This document shows, in pieces, positions 10,901 to 21,804 of a stretch of 28,440 nt of DNA. Made by a program: the position numbers and the translations under genes. How positions within the stretch are numbered: the first letter of the stretch is position 1; every line of letters starts with the position of its first letter. The DNA is from Pelargonium nanum. Lineage: Eukaryota; Streptophyta; Magnoliopsida; Geraniales; Geraniaceae. A model generated the notes under the pieces. That model saw only the letters and a program-made list of their open reading frames with translations, was not told where the DNA came from and ran no database searches. Location: the NCBI GenBank assembly GCA_036897485.1, contig JAYMTF010000905.1, positions 1 to 28,440 on the forward strand, given 5' to 3'.

Positions 10901-12944
10901 TTGAGGTCACCATCGCCTAGACACCAGGTACTGCTTATAAAACAAAAATGACTATATATAGAACATAAAGAACGTGAGAATAATTTCTATATATAGAACA
11001 AAAACGACTATATATAGATCAGCATCATCTCAAAACAGTGATTCTAATTGACAATTGTGTGGATTAATTATGTTATTTCACATTTTTTGTATGCGTAGAG
11101 TCTGAGAAGTGAAAGGAGCTCGCCGTATGCTAGGCCTCCCAGGGCTAATCGATACCCTCCAAGCAACCCGATGACTATGCTCGAGTCTCCAGCTGCATTG
11201 GGGTAAATGTTACGCAACGTTTTAATTTACTATTCTCAATTTCTCATGCGTACAAGTACTTTCGATAGTTCATTAAAGCTGAAGAAGAATCCAAGTTGAT
11301 TGAAAATCAAGTACTAATTTAAATAACAAACTTGCTCGTCTTAATTTGTTTGGCTTCTTTTAGGGCACAAGATTACCAGTTCCAACCATTATGGAATCCG
11401 ATGTCATCGGGACCAAGTAGCTATAGCCCAAGAGGACCTTCCAATGAAGTTTCACTAATCTCAAGCATGCCAATGCAGCAAGTACGTACATATGCATTTT
11501 ATTTGAACCACTACTAATTGATTCATTTTAATTTTCTGTCATTATTTTGTTTATTTATGATTAATTAGTAATGTTTTGTTGGACAGTTCAATATGCCAGG
11601 GTTGTCTAATCTGGAGGGGTACAACAATATGGTATGCTAATCATAACCCGAAAACTGTATAGCTTATTGTTCTTGGACTCTACTATAATATAGTTGTTAT
11701 TGTCATATATATTTCAAGCCGAAAAAGTAATATGTATTAGTCATCTATATACATCATTTAACACCTCAACGCTCGCTTGCACGAAATTTTCTTTGAAAAT
11801 GACTGAGTTTTAAGTTTTCAAATAACGTGCAGCCAGGGATGCATGGAAACATTTCTCGCCAATTTGAAGTTGGATCATCGTCAAGGGTAATTCTCAACCA
11901 CTGGAATTAGAGTTAATATTTTTGTTGTCTAGTAGTTTATGTATGTGAGTTCAGAACTTTTGTAGCATACACTGGATTATACGTTGAAATCGAACTTGAA
12001 TTATGTGAATACGTATGCAGGGTAAGAGTCCAATCATTGTGGAAGATGATCCCGCGCCCCCAGCATCAAATCTTTTTGGAAGCGGATTTGCTCAATCTCA
12101 ACTCAGCCCAAGCCAGATCTTTACTCCTACTCCTAATGCTTCAACTTCGAATCCAAGGTATGTTTCAAAAGAAGTTGCAAGGCAATGCTATACAAATTGA
12201 ATCAAACCAACAAGTTTAACCCCCTTTTTAGTTGGGACTTGATAAACTCCAATCATTCTTATTATAATAGAAGTTTCTAATCTATTTTAGAGTCTCGTGG
12301 GTCAAATCCGGTCAAATATGAAAGATATATACACGGGTATATAGATTTTTGATCGAGCATACTGATAAAATTAGTGATCGTGATCAACATCAACTTGATT
12401 CACTAGCTAGTCCAACTTTCAGTTGATTGAGTAAATGCCCTTTTAAGTGCACACAAAAAACTGCTCACGAACATGTTCCAATGTTCTTCGATGCTGTTTT
12501 ATTGTTCGTCCAGTCATTTTTATTTTCATGCATTTTTTAAAGTTCGTCTAGTCATTTTCACAATCAGTCTACATTATTGTTACTATTTTTCGTACTTTAG
12601 TGCACTTGTTTGTGCGATTAACTTTGTGCACTTAGATTTAATTCATATTATATAGCTTTATTTTATCTTGATATTGAATGTGGAGCAAATTGATGTGACC
12701 AAACTTGTGTAAACAATGGTATATATAGGCATATCCCAAACTCAGTGTATGATCCAATGTATGAAACAATGGGGTTGCCTGTGGATCCTCATCTCAGAAT
12801 GTTTCTTGCAAGGACACATGATGAAACTACTGGTAATTAATTCTTCATAATATTCTTCTTAATTTGTATTAATTTATATTTAAGATATGTTTCTTAATTT
12901 ACTTCTTGATGCTAATTACAGGTGGTGGCAATGGAGGAATCTGA
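4931..12944 (+). CDS. Divergent MIKC*-type MADS-domain protein (AGL66/AGL104-like) with long C-terminal tail
   Basis: The model has exons 4931-5109, 5198-5251, 5435-5453, 5726-5787, 6268-6355, 6453-6514, 8690-8789, 9427-9486, 9569-9753, 10116-10251, 10456-10592, 10786-10927, 11099-11202, 11364-11481, 11587-11631, 11833-11886, 12021-12157, 12729-12832 and 12922-12944. Phases agree throughout and give about 602 residues. Residues 1-60 are a MADS domain (AKRRNGLIKKALEM, LCDVDVAYISFSPSGRL), which binds DNA as a dimer in the nucleus. IEDVLARFVELPDEIR and, near residue 156, KFEPDP match the linker and K-like region of the AGL66/67/104 clade, which in Arabidopsis pairs with AGL30/65/94 in pollen maturation. 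Differences from family: the N-terminal arm lacks Gly2 and the IKR residues and is about two residues short; the tail after residue 188 is about 400 residues, rich in Ser, Pro, Met and Gln, with acidic Ser-rich (190-255) and SP-rich segments; AGL104 itself is under 400 in total. Exon 2's donor (5249 or 5252) and exon 5 are uncertain. Confidence 0.8.
6515..8689 (+). other. 2.2 kb intron 6 of the MADS gene
   Basis: This is by far the largest intron of the MADS gene, between the K-like exons ending 6514 and starting 8690. It is AT-rich with no credible coding frame. At about 7205-7365 it holds a TATAAG-containing stretch (7212-7217), then CT-rich, leader-like sequence and a donor-like AG|TAAGT near 7361-7366. 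That layout would fit an internal promoter with a noncoding first exon, but nothing here proves transcription. Confidence 0.5.
9845..10030. repeat. Possible small repeat element inside MADS intron 9
   Basis: Within the intron between exons 9 and 10, this stretch is less AT-rich than its surroundings. CATGATACTCCC (9851-9862) is partly answered by GGGAGTGTTA and ATCAT around 9930-9948 in inverted form. A purine run (GAGGGGAG) ends just before TGTTAAAG, which could also be read as an LTR edge. No coding remains lie near it, so the class is left open. Confidence 0.25.
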
Positions 12945-13985
12945 GTCTGATCATTGCTTGCTTGGGAGGCTTACTGTTCCTGCTGCATGCTATTTGACTG
13001 TGTGATCTCATGCAGTTTTTGATAATAACAAAATAAACTCTAAATTTCAAAACATTTCATAATAATTATCCTTGTTGAGAGTTGAGGAGCTGCCAAATTT
13101 TAGACTGGCAATTCCATAGATGGTTTTCTATGGATATTATTTATTTTAAACATTTAGTTTTATGTTGGTACCTTAATATTTGGTTATTGAAACTCACATT
13201 ATTTGGATATTTTATTTATAACTTTTTTTGGTAGCAAAACTGGTGTGCACAACACATGTTTTGTATAGGTAAAATGGATGTGTCTACTCACCTAATTTTA
13301 ACGGGATTTGAGTTGTTAATTTGATATGAACGATGATTTCACCGGAAAAATGGTAGTGTCTTGCCGCAAAACCAATGAAGATTTTGACGGTTGGTAGAGA
13401 AGGAAGGGAATGTGATCAATTAAGGTATTGTTTTAATTAATGAGTTAAAAATTGAGTTTTCTATTGCCAATTTATTTATTTATTTATGCTGGTGTTTAGG
13501 TTTTCAATTTTGTATTTAACAAAACTTGACAGGTCACCCATATGCCACAGACTAAAAAAAAGGTCAGAAGAATTGTGACAAATTAACAATCTAAGAGTAT
13601 TTCTTCAAATCCTTAGTATTGTGACTCTTCAATTCTAGTTGACATTTGATAGGCAAAATATTCAAGCCATTTTACATTTAATTTCTTTTATCAATATTAA
13701 TTTAATTTGTTGGGCAGATGGAACTTGGAAGTGAAAAAAAGTCAAAAAACAGCCAAATTTGGATTTCATGACAACCCATCTGTTGTCTTATTGACTGTAG
13801 GAATCATAATAACACAACAATTTAGATTATTCTAAACCGATATGGTTTAATTTTATTATATATATAGTTTCGTTAGTTCAAAAAAAAAAATTATTTGCTT
13901 GTGTAATTTTGAAATTTAAAACACAAGACTAAATAATTTATGGGTGTTCCTGGACAGATAACCCGCCCATGTGAATGTGATGTCG
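12945..13985. other. 3' flank of the MADS gene and AT-rich spacer
   Basis: AT-rich intergenic DNA after the TGA at 12942-12944. It should contain the MADS 3' UTR (AATAAA-like A/T runs near 13030-13060) and then featureless sequence. I see no further gene, tRNA or clear inverted repeat. Confidence 0.45.
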
Positions 13986-14156
13986 AACGTTCCTAAATTG
14001 CGGGTTGGTGAATTTCTATTGGAGATTGCTCATTTGAAATACAAAATAGTATACGATTTTTTGTATGTGGATTGTTGGCAGATAACGGATCAGCTTGCAT
14101 CATCCACGTTGCCACAAATTAAATGTTATGTTATCAATTTTGATGATGTAGAGTAA
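13986..14156 (+). mobile_element. Possible relic of a Ty1/copia LTR retrotransposon (RNase H end)
   Basis: A short frame here is weakly like the C-terminal end of copia RNase H, where a segment with DQLA precedes a conserved LP. The piece is small, no LTRs or other retroelement domains are visible around it, and it looks like an old fossil. The match is weak and rests on a few residues, so chance similarity is a real alternative. Confidence 0.25.
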
Positions 14157-14359
14157 TTAGAAACAATATTGTCACGCTTTAACATTAAATTGAAAACAAT
14201 TTTGTCAACAACAACTTTTTCTTAAACAAAATTAAAGAAATTTTTATTGTCTCATATATTAAAAAAAATTGTGAGCATCTCAAGAAATTTCAATTTGTGT
14301 GCACAAGAATATCATAGGAGAAAAAAATCAAAACTTGTTGGATGGTATCTTCATATTTT

Positions 14360-14585
14360 TGTACACAAGATTCCATTGTCTGTACCGTAGCGGTTAATAG
14401 GACCCGCCATATTTTGTTGCATACATTCATTATCGTCTTCCTCTCACTGCCCAGTCTCTTCCTCCTCCACCTCCCAATCATGGTTTGAGAGGTCTCTATC
14501 TGCAACAGATCTCTGAACCCACCTGCTACTCAGCTACTGGCCACCGCTCCATCATCCCCAAGTTTTGATTTTTCAAGGTTCGGCC
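14360..14585 (+). promoter_or_regulatory. Probable 5' leader of the CYP97A gene
   Basis: From about 14400 the base composition changes from AT-rich to CT-rich (TCTTCCTCCTCCACCTCCC and similar), as in leaders of plant nuclear genes for plastid proteins. One upstream ATG at 14480 opens a minimal frame, ATG GTT TGA (14480-14488), that ends 97 bp before the main ATG at 14586. If the transcript begins upstream of 14480 this would be a two-codon upstream ORF. No certain TATA box was found. Confidence 0.45.
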
Positions 14586-17500
14586 ATGGCCGCCACTTTC
14601 TCTCTCCTCCAGCTCCCACAATCCTACAGAACCAACCTCCACATCCCCAATTTCAGACCCACTTCCTCATTTCCATCTTCTACGGTTCTTCACTATGGTC
14701 TGTCAAGCTCAGTTTTTTTCTTGTTGGTTTGGTTTATTTGTGAAATCCAGCTTCTGGGTTTTGAATTCTGATGCTTGTTTGTTGTTTTTTAGGAACAAGT
14801 TCTAAATTCTCGGCGATTACGTGCTCTGCTTCCAATGGGCGAGGGCCTGAGTCCGCCGAGGAGAAGCGGCGCGCCGAGTTGTCTGCTAGGATTGCTTCTG
14901 GGGAGTTCACTGTGGAGCGGTCTGGGTATGCTTCATTTTGGATTATTGGTTATGTTTTTATAGTAAAAGAGACTCTTTTTTTTATTAATATTGTAGAAGA
15001 TTCATCTGGGTATGCTGAGATTTTGACAAAGAAAAAGAGATGTGGACGTTTTGTTTATGTAATGTTTTGTTAGAGAGATACGATTTAGGGTAATGCTAGA
15101 TTTTTGTGTGTTAACATTGTAAGAGATAATCTGGGGATGCAAAAAATTCCATAAAAAAGAAGACCTTTGACATTGTGGCCTAATGTCTGGTTATGCAGAA
15201 ATTTGGCCAGTCAAGAAGATAAGATAGATTATGATATGTAATGTAACATCTGCAGTTTGTAAGAAGATAAGATGCCTAGAATGCATATTAAGGACATTAA
15301 TAACGAGATAACAATTGCTATTTCCTTCTTTGTAAGAGATATGTTTTAGAAGTGACTTTTGATGAAAGGATATTTCATTTGTTCTTCACCATATAGTAGA
15401 GTTAACATACATGCGTGTTTTTGTTTTGGTTTTGGTTTTTGAGAATAGCTTGCCAGCTCTATTGGAGAAAGGTTTGTTGAGTTTGGGTGTTCCTAGTGAG
15501 ACTCTGGATCAAATATTTAAATGGATCGATGGTGGTGAACAGCATCCAAAGGTTCCTGAGGCAAAAGGCTCAATTGGTGCTATCCGTAATGAAGCCTTTT
15601 TCATCCCCTTGTATGAGCTTTACCTCACATATGGCGGAATTTTCCGGCTGACATTTGGTCCAAAGGTTTGTTCTTTTCTACAACCTTTCATTATATTCGA
15701 CATATTGCGTTGCTTGTTTTGGGAGCAAGGCTATTATGGATGTTTATTCAATCAACTGTGTGTAAACTATCTTGCAGTCCTTCTTGATTGTTTCGGATCC
15801 TGTTATTGCTAAACATATATTGAGGGACAACTCAAAAGGTTATTCAAAGGTAAACCAGTAAACCCTTCTCTTGTTTCATTGCATTTAAGCTCCTGATTAT
15901 GAAAAAGTCAACTCCTTGGTGTGCAGGGAATCTTGGCAGAAATTCTAGAATTTGTTATGGGGACAGGACTTATACCAGCTGATGGGGAAATATGGCGTGT
16001 CCGACGACGTGCCATCGTACCAGCACTGCATCTGAAGGTAACTTCTTTTTTTATAATGATTTTAAGTTAATGCTGTTCTCGAGCCATCTTCTTTCCGCTT
16101 ATATGATCTTTTGATCCTTTACGATTTTTCTTTTCATTGACGCCATTAGCTGTTTCATTTCCTTAAGTTAAGTGATTTGTAAGGCCAAACCTCAACTCTT
16201 GTAATTTTAATATTAAGAGACAAGAGTAAGTCCTTGGATATGTTATTATATGCTTATCATTTTATTAGAATCAAATAAGCTACAAACCGAGAGAGAATTC
16301 TAGCATAGAATTCAGCATAATAGATACAATGGTTTTACTTGGAACCAAATTCAGATGACAAAAAGATAGAGAATCTAATATAGTTGTATGTTGAAAGAAT
16401 ATGTTTCATCCTTATTAGGATCTTAAGAAAACTGGATCAGATGGTGGTTGAGACCCATGAATAGACATGAAACGTGCAAACTAGTTTTCACTATGCTTTG
16501 ACTTGTGACCAAAGTTCTTGCCTATTTTCAAATCCCCAAGACATTGTATCTGAGCCTCACCTCATATCAAGTTATAAAGCAAGTGCAAAAAGAACTTATA
16601 GAAGTTGAGTAAAGTTATGCCAGCCTTTATGTTTTATTGATATATTTCCTTTATTTTTATTTGTAGTATGTTGCAGCAATGATCAACCTGTTCGGGCAAG
16701 CTACCGATAGGCTTTGCCAAAAGCTTGATGATGCTGCATCAGATGGAGAAGACGTAGAAATGGAATCACTTTTCTCCCGTTTGACATTGGACGTCATTGG
16801 GAAGGCAGTATTTAATTATGATTTTGATTCGTTATCAAATGATACTGGGATAGTTGAGGTACTTTTGTTCTCTTTCCTTATGTGGCTCAGATAATTGAGT
16901 TTCACTTGTGTTTATGTTCTTATTTTTTATCATACTTGGTCAAAGGTAACGTTTATCAACCTTGTGCTTCTTAATGTCATGTCTGAAACAGGCCGTTTAC
17001 ACTGTTCTGAGAGAAGCAGAAGACAGAAGTGTTTCACCCATTCCGGTTTGGGAGATCCCTATATGGAAAGACATTTCCCCAAGGCAGAAAAAGGTTAATG
17101 TGGCGCTCAAGTTGATTAATGACACACTCGATGAACTGATTGCAATATGCAAGGTAAAGTTGTCTCGTTGGAGACAGAAATTTGAATTCTTTGTTTTCCC
17201 TTCCATAATTGCTCTTCACTTATATGTCTGGATGTGCGTGCTTGATTAAAATTTATTTGGACATTTTGTGGTGAAATGGTGTGACTGAGGAACCTTCTGA
17301 TCGGTAATACTGACTACATATAAACTTTATTTTGGGGAATTCTGGACCAATTTTTAGCTCATTTAATATTGTACTATGATCATAGATGTTGATGCATGAA
17401 ATTGTACATCTTCTTCTTCCTTCTTTTTTTGTTCAAATTACTTTCAAATATTGGCCGAAGTAAGAAACTACTTCAAGTAGACGTTGTGGTAAGGTCTGAT

Positions 17501-20500
17501 TCTTCATAAATATGAGCATCTTTCTTTTGATTGGGCCAACTTTTTTATGACAGCATAATTGTGTTTTACAAGGGTTGTTTGATTGGGCTTGACTTGTTTT
17601 TAACATATGCGTTGGCAGAGGATGGTAGAACAAGAAGACACACTACAGTTTCACGAGGAATACATGAATGAACAAGATCCCAGCATTCTCCACTTCCTTT
17701 TGGCATCAGGAGATGATGTAAGGCATCACTGTCAATGTACCAAATCTGTATATTGCTAGCTCAAATGACTAAAAATTTCTCACCTATTTGTAGGTTTCGA
17801 GTAAGCAACTTCGTGATGACTTGATGACAATGCTTATAGCTGGGCATGAAACGTCTGCTGCTGTGCTAACATGGACCTTTCACCTTCTCTGTCAGGTAAT
17901 GTACTATGGTATTGCAATCAAATTTTATGAATTTTAGTTTACAGAATTCTTCTTTTCTTTCTCCTCCTTTTGCTTATTTAATTTTCCCTTCCCTTGCAAT
18001 AGATATCTAATATCTCTTCTTCTGCACTATAAGATTGACAAAAGTTTATTAGGATTGTATGAACTCTAATCTCTCTCCCAAGTAAATTCTGATTTTAGAA
18101 AAGAGATAAGGTAAATCAGTCTACATAAGAAAAGCAATATGAACATCCCAAAGAGTTTTGCTAAACGATTCGTGTAGCCGACCCTGACATTGTTCGGGAA
18201 ATGGCTTTGTTGAAGCGAACTGTAGTGTCATATCCGATTCGATTGTAGTCTCTTAGAGAGTATCGTGTCCGACATTGTTTGGACACGACACTATGTTGTT
18301 GAAGCGGACAAATAATAATAATTGTATAGTGAGTCCACATGTTTGTCTTCTTCTCTTCTTTTTCCTGCTTGTGTACTTAAATCTTGTTTTTTTTTTTCTT
18401 CCTTTCTGAATGGCTGCAGGAACCTAGTGTCATGGCCAAGCTTCAGAATGAGGTAACTTGGACATCCCGTGGAGTCTGATGGCTTTGTTTTTATCTTCAC
18501 ATAGAACCTAAGAGTATGGATCCATTACTTGAATGAGACGATCAAAGAAACTCAAGCCGACACCACGGCTAGTGATATGGAAATAGATCTGCAATTGGAT
18601 ATGCTACTTTTTCAAATAATCAATATTTTCGCATGCCAATATATAATATGATTGGATTTAGAGGTGAAACTGTAACATGTAACTGAATGTTGGAAAAATG
18701 GATTTTAAATTCATCGGAACATAAAGCATCCAAATACCAAGTGTACCATTTTGTCATTGTTCACTAAAATGCTAATTTATTTTGCATTTTAAAATCAGTT
18801 CATCTTTTTAATTTCCTAATCACACTATTGTTTTAGGTTGATTCTGTTCTCGGGGATCGTTTTCCAACCATTGAAGACATGAAGAAACTGAAGTATACAA
18901 CTCGAGTAATTAATGAAGTAAGAAGATGCATTTCGTTACATCTTATAGTCTTTTTTATTTTATTTTTAACGTTGATGATCTATTTGGTGCATTTACAGTT
19001 AGCTTATGTATTTCACCTTTTTCTAATTTTGTAGTCCTTAAGGCTCTATCCACAACCACCAGTCTTGATTCGCCGCTCTATTGACGATGACGTACTTGGG
19101 AAGTATCCAATAAAAAGGTGACACCTAATTTATACCTTTCTGAATATCCTCTGATAATTAAATATATTTGTTTTCAAATTTTATCCGAGCAGATACATGT
19201 AAGGCTTTGTGAGAGAAAACCATTTACATATATTACCGAAACCCACCTTTATGGTTGTAGGGATAGTTGTCAAAAATCCTTTACCATCCTACCTTTATGG
19301 TTACCTTTGATTTCATTCTCTTAGTTTCTGTCATTTGTTTTGAAGTTCAACACCAATTAGTCAATTTGAGGTGTTCTCTTTATCGTGTACATTCTTAAAC
19401 TTCTATAATATAACTCCTGATTTATTTTACGCAGTTGGCATCAGCAGCTTCCATTTGTTTGCTGTGTTTAGATGTTTCAATCCTTAATGTTTTATATTTC
19501 ATTGATAGGGGTGAAGACATTTTCATTTCTATTTGGAACTTACATCGGAGTCCACATCTTTGGGAGGATGCAGATAAGTTTAATCCTGAAAGATGGCCCT
19601 TGGACGGACCTAATCCAAATGAAACGAATCAAAATTTTAGGTAGGTAACAGCAACATTGAACTTATCTTGTTAAATCTGGTTGAATCAGTAAATGTTTTC
19701 TTTTCCATATATATATGAGATGTGCCAGTTACACTGTTGATCATTAGAATTAGGCCATGCATGAAGTGATAGTGGACATCTTCAATATGTTACGCTGTAC
19801 GTTATTGCATTTGGTCGTCCACTTATCTAAGTCGCACACTCATCCATGTGATTGATCACAATTGCATATGATTATTTTGCTATTTATTTGACTTTGCTAT
19901 TTCTCTTGAGGCTAACTCATCAAACCAAATATGAATGACTATTTCCTTGGAACTGGAAGCTCAAAGGAACTTTGGTAGCGTTTAGATTCAAAATTCTGGA
20001 ATTGGAATGGGAATCCAAAAAGTCATAATTCACAAACATTAAGAATGAGAATCTCATTCTCATTCCCATTTTTGAACAAAAATTCTAATTCCAAACGCTA
20101 CCTATTTTATTGGCTTGTTTGGTCAATGTGCCTTTTGTGCTCTGAGGTTTGTTGGAGCCATATACGTATAACCAGCTGATTTTGGCCTCAGCTTTTGTAT
20201 GTTGAGCATGGCATAGATGATATATATGTTCTCATTCTTTGAGTATACATCAATTTGATGAATATATTTACAGATGTTGACTTTGCGTTTCGCTCTAATA
20301 AGTTGAATTAATAGTACATTTCTTGGTTTTCATCAGCGCTACTGCAAAATAGTTATGCTGACTTTTCGTATTTCAGTTACTTGCCCTTTGGTGGAGGACC
20401 TCGGAAATGTGTGGGAGATATGTTTGCTTCATTTGAGGTAATTCCACCGATCATATAATGTTTGATTTTAATTGTCAATGTCAGAAACTCAAGTCATATA

Positions 20501-21241
20501 ATAAGCATCAAGAACATACATATTTCTTCTGTAATTTTTATATCTGTAATTGTCCCGTCTTTTTCCTGGCTGTTTGCAGACTATAGTAGCAACTGCAATG
20601 CTTGTTCGGCGATTTAATTTCCAAATGGCTCTTGGTGCACCTCCGGTAAGTAATTTGTATTCCCATTTCATCTGCACACATAGCCAACCCTAAAATTGGC
20701 AGCGTGCACGAGGCTCCCACCCCTCCATTTGGGGTTTGGGAGGGTCAAATCTTTGTACAATCTTAAGTCACGAACCGAGAGAACCGACCTTGTGAGGCGC
20801 CCCAAACTCTCATCCCACAGGGAGGGGCTAGGCTTATCCATGGGCGTCAAATGCAAAATGCACCAATAGGGCAACGACCCATAAGGTGCCTTGGGAGATT
20901 CATTCTTTTGGATCATACACTTATCCTCGCTTAGCAGAGAGTTTGTTTCCCTAACCCGGACTCAAAATTCATAAAGCTGTAACTTGACTATTGTATCAAG
21001 ATTCATTCTTAGAAAGATTTGGCGGAACCATTACAAGGAAGCATCATGTTTGTAGGTTCGGATGACTACAGGAGCAACAATCCACACAACCGAAGGGTTG
21101 AACATGACTGTGACACGGAGGATGAGACCTCCCATCGTGCCCACCTTGGAGACGACCCCAATAATGAAATCAGATCCATCTTCAACCGTGACTCAAGAGG
21201 AGCTTGTTGGCCAGAAAGGTGAAGCTGTCATTCCTAGTTAA
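14586..21241 (+). CDS. CYP97A3: CYP97A-type cytochrome P450, carotenoid beta-ring hydroxylase (LUT5), chloroplast
   Basis: Sixteen exons: 14586-14697, 14793-14925, 15449-15665, 15778-15849, 15927-16037, 16667-16858, 16992-17153, 17619-17717, 17794-17895, 18420-18452, 18837-18917, 19035-19117, 19509-19640, 20377-20437, 20580-20645 and 21056-21241. All borders are GT-AG and phases agree, giving 613 residues, close to the family's usual 595-620. The Ser-rich N-terminus is a plastid transit peptide. It is followed by [19 protein letters not shown] and KVPEAKGSI, hallmarks of CYP97A. P450 motifs: I-helix AGHET (382-386), ESLR of the K-helix (438-441), FNPERW (490-495) and heme-binding [10 protein letters not shown] (514-523) with Cys521 as iron ligand. 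CYP97A3 hydroxylates the beta ring of alpha-carotene and, with CYP97C1 acting on the epsilon ring, makes lutein. No break is seen. The near-identity to Arabidopsis LUT5 in my memory makes this call very secure. Confidence 0.97.
14921..15245 (+). repeat. Degenerate tandem repeat of the exon 2 donor region in CYP97A intron 2
   Basis: The sequence TCTGGGTATGCT spanning the end of exon 2 recurs, more or less altered, near 15005 (TCTGGGTATGCT), 15085 (TTAGGGTAATGCT), 15128 (TCTGGGGATGC) and 15187 (TCTGGTTATGC). Each is followed by a purine-rich stretch, and several units end in (T)AATG. Spacing varies between about 45 and 85 bp. The copy near 15005 keeps a usable GT at 15010-15011. Confidence 0.55.
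18183..18309. repeat. Diverged tandem duplication with a hairpin in CYP97A intron 9
   Basis: GACATTGTT(C/T)GG occurs at 18186-18197 and 18271-18282. TTGTTGAAGCG(A/G)AC occurs at 18207-18220 and 18296-18309, so a unit of about 85-90 bp is duplicated. The second copy includes an 8 bp inverted repeat, TCGTGTCC (18263-18270) with GGACACGA (18281-18288), around a 10 base loop. The GC content is above that of the surrounding intron. It looks like transposon-derived sequence of unknown class. Confidence 0.45.
19974..20102. mobile_element. Short MITE with terminal inverted repeats in CYP97A intron 13
   Basis: The element begins GGTAGCGTTT (19974-19983) and ends AAACGCTACC (20093-20102). The inverted arms stay similar inward through GGAATT/AATTCC and GGAATGGGAAT/ATTCCCATT segments, so most of its 129 bp can fold into one hairpin. 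It has no coding capacity. A target-site duplication is not obvious at either edge, so the superfamily cannot be assigned. It sits in the 736 bp intron between exons 13 and 14. Confidence 0.7.
20697..20972 (-). mobile_element. Au-like tRNA-derived SINE, split by an insertion, in CYP97A intron 15
   Basis: Read on the minus strand, the right part (about 20972-20925) resembles the Au SINE segment from box B into AAACA-CTCT-TGC (GGTTAGGGAAACAAACTCT). The left part (about 20763-20697) matches the Au tail: TGTACAAAGATTTGACCCTCCC, then GGGAGCCTCGTGCAC. In intact Au copies these parts adjoin. Here about 160 bp of other sequence lies between them, bordered by a repeated TAAG. The tRNA-like box A end appears missing or degraded. 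The family call comes from remembered consensus sequence. Confidence 0.65.
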
Positions 21242-21804
21242 TAACATTCTTGCCACAATGCCACAAAACTTAACAGTTACACAGCCCACTTTTCCAAAAT
21301 GTAAGAGACTGTTAATCAAAAGCTAGAATCTACATTCATGGGCTATTTTTACCGTCAAGTTTCTGTATAGTAATCTTGTTGTAAAATGGAAGGCATTACA
21401 TTCATCAACACACCAGTTTTGGAGTGAATGATAATAATTTTAGTGAACTTACTTTATCTTATGCTTTCATATTATTATGTAGTCGTGTTTGTGTCGAAGA
21501 ACTCAATATTTTTAATAACAGTGTCGTTTTCATTTTGGAAACTGATATATTCCTGTTCCTTCAATTCCACCCAGCACTTTTCAAGAACCAGAAAGATTGT
21601 AATTTATAACAGCTAATTTGGAATTGATGTACACAGTTACACATGTGGCAAGACCAAAATGACCAGTACATAAATTAATGACCTACAAATAATTAAAAGA
21701 AATACAGGTTAACACATGAATTTTAGTACAAACCCTAAGATTGTTACCTATGCATAGAGAAGTAAAAGAAGAATTCAATAAATGACAGAGATCATGATGG
21801 AAAG
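21242..21804. other. Convergent spacer holding both 3' UTRs of CYP97A and UGT80A
   Basis: The TAA of CYP97A (21239-21241) and the TGA of the sterol glucosyltransferase (21805-21807, minus strand) face each other across 563 bp. The spacer is AT-rich without a credible frame. Plant 3' UTRs are commonly 200-300 bases, so the two transcripts may approach or overlap. I saw no other feature. Confidence 0.6.

Noticed and set aside
20668-20916. An 82-codon minus-strand frame in CYP97A intron 15
   Set aside because: It runs through the SINE and its insert; the reading frame has no known domain and arises from repeat DNA.
21019-21222. A 67-codon plus frame across the CYP97A end
   Set aside because: It is out of frame with the last CYP97A exon (21056-21241), which continues the conserved [18 protein letters not shown] region.
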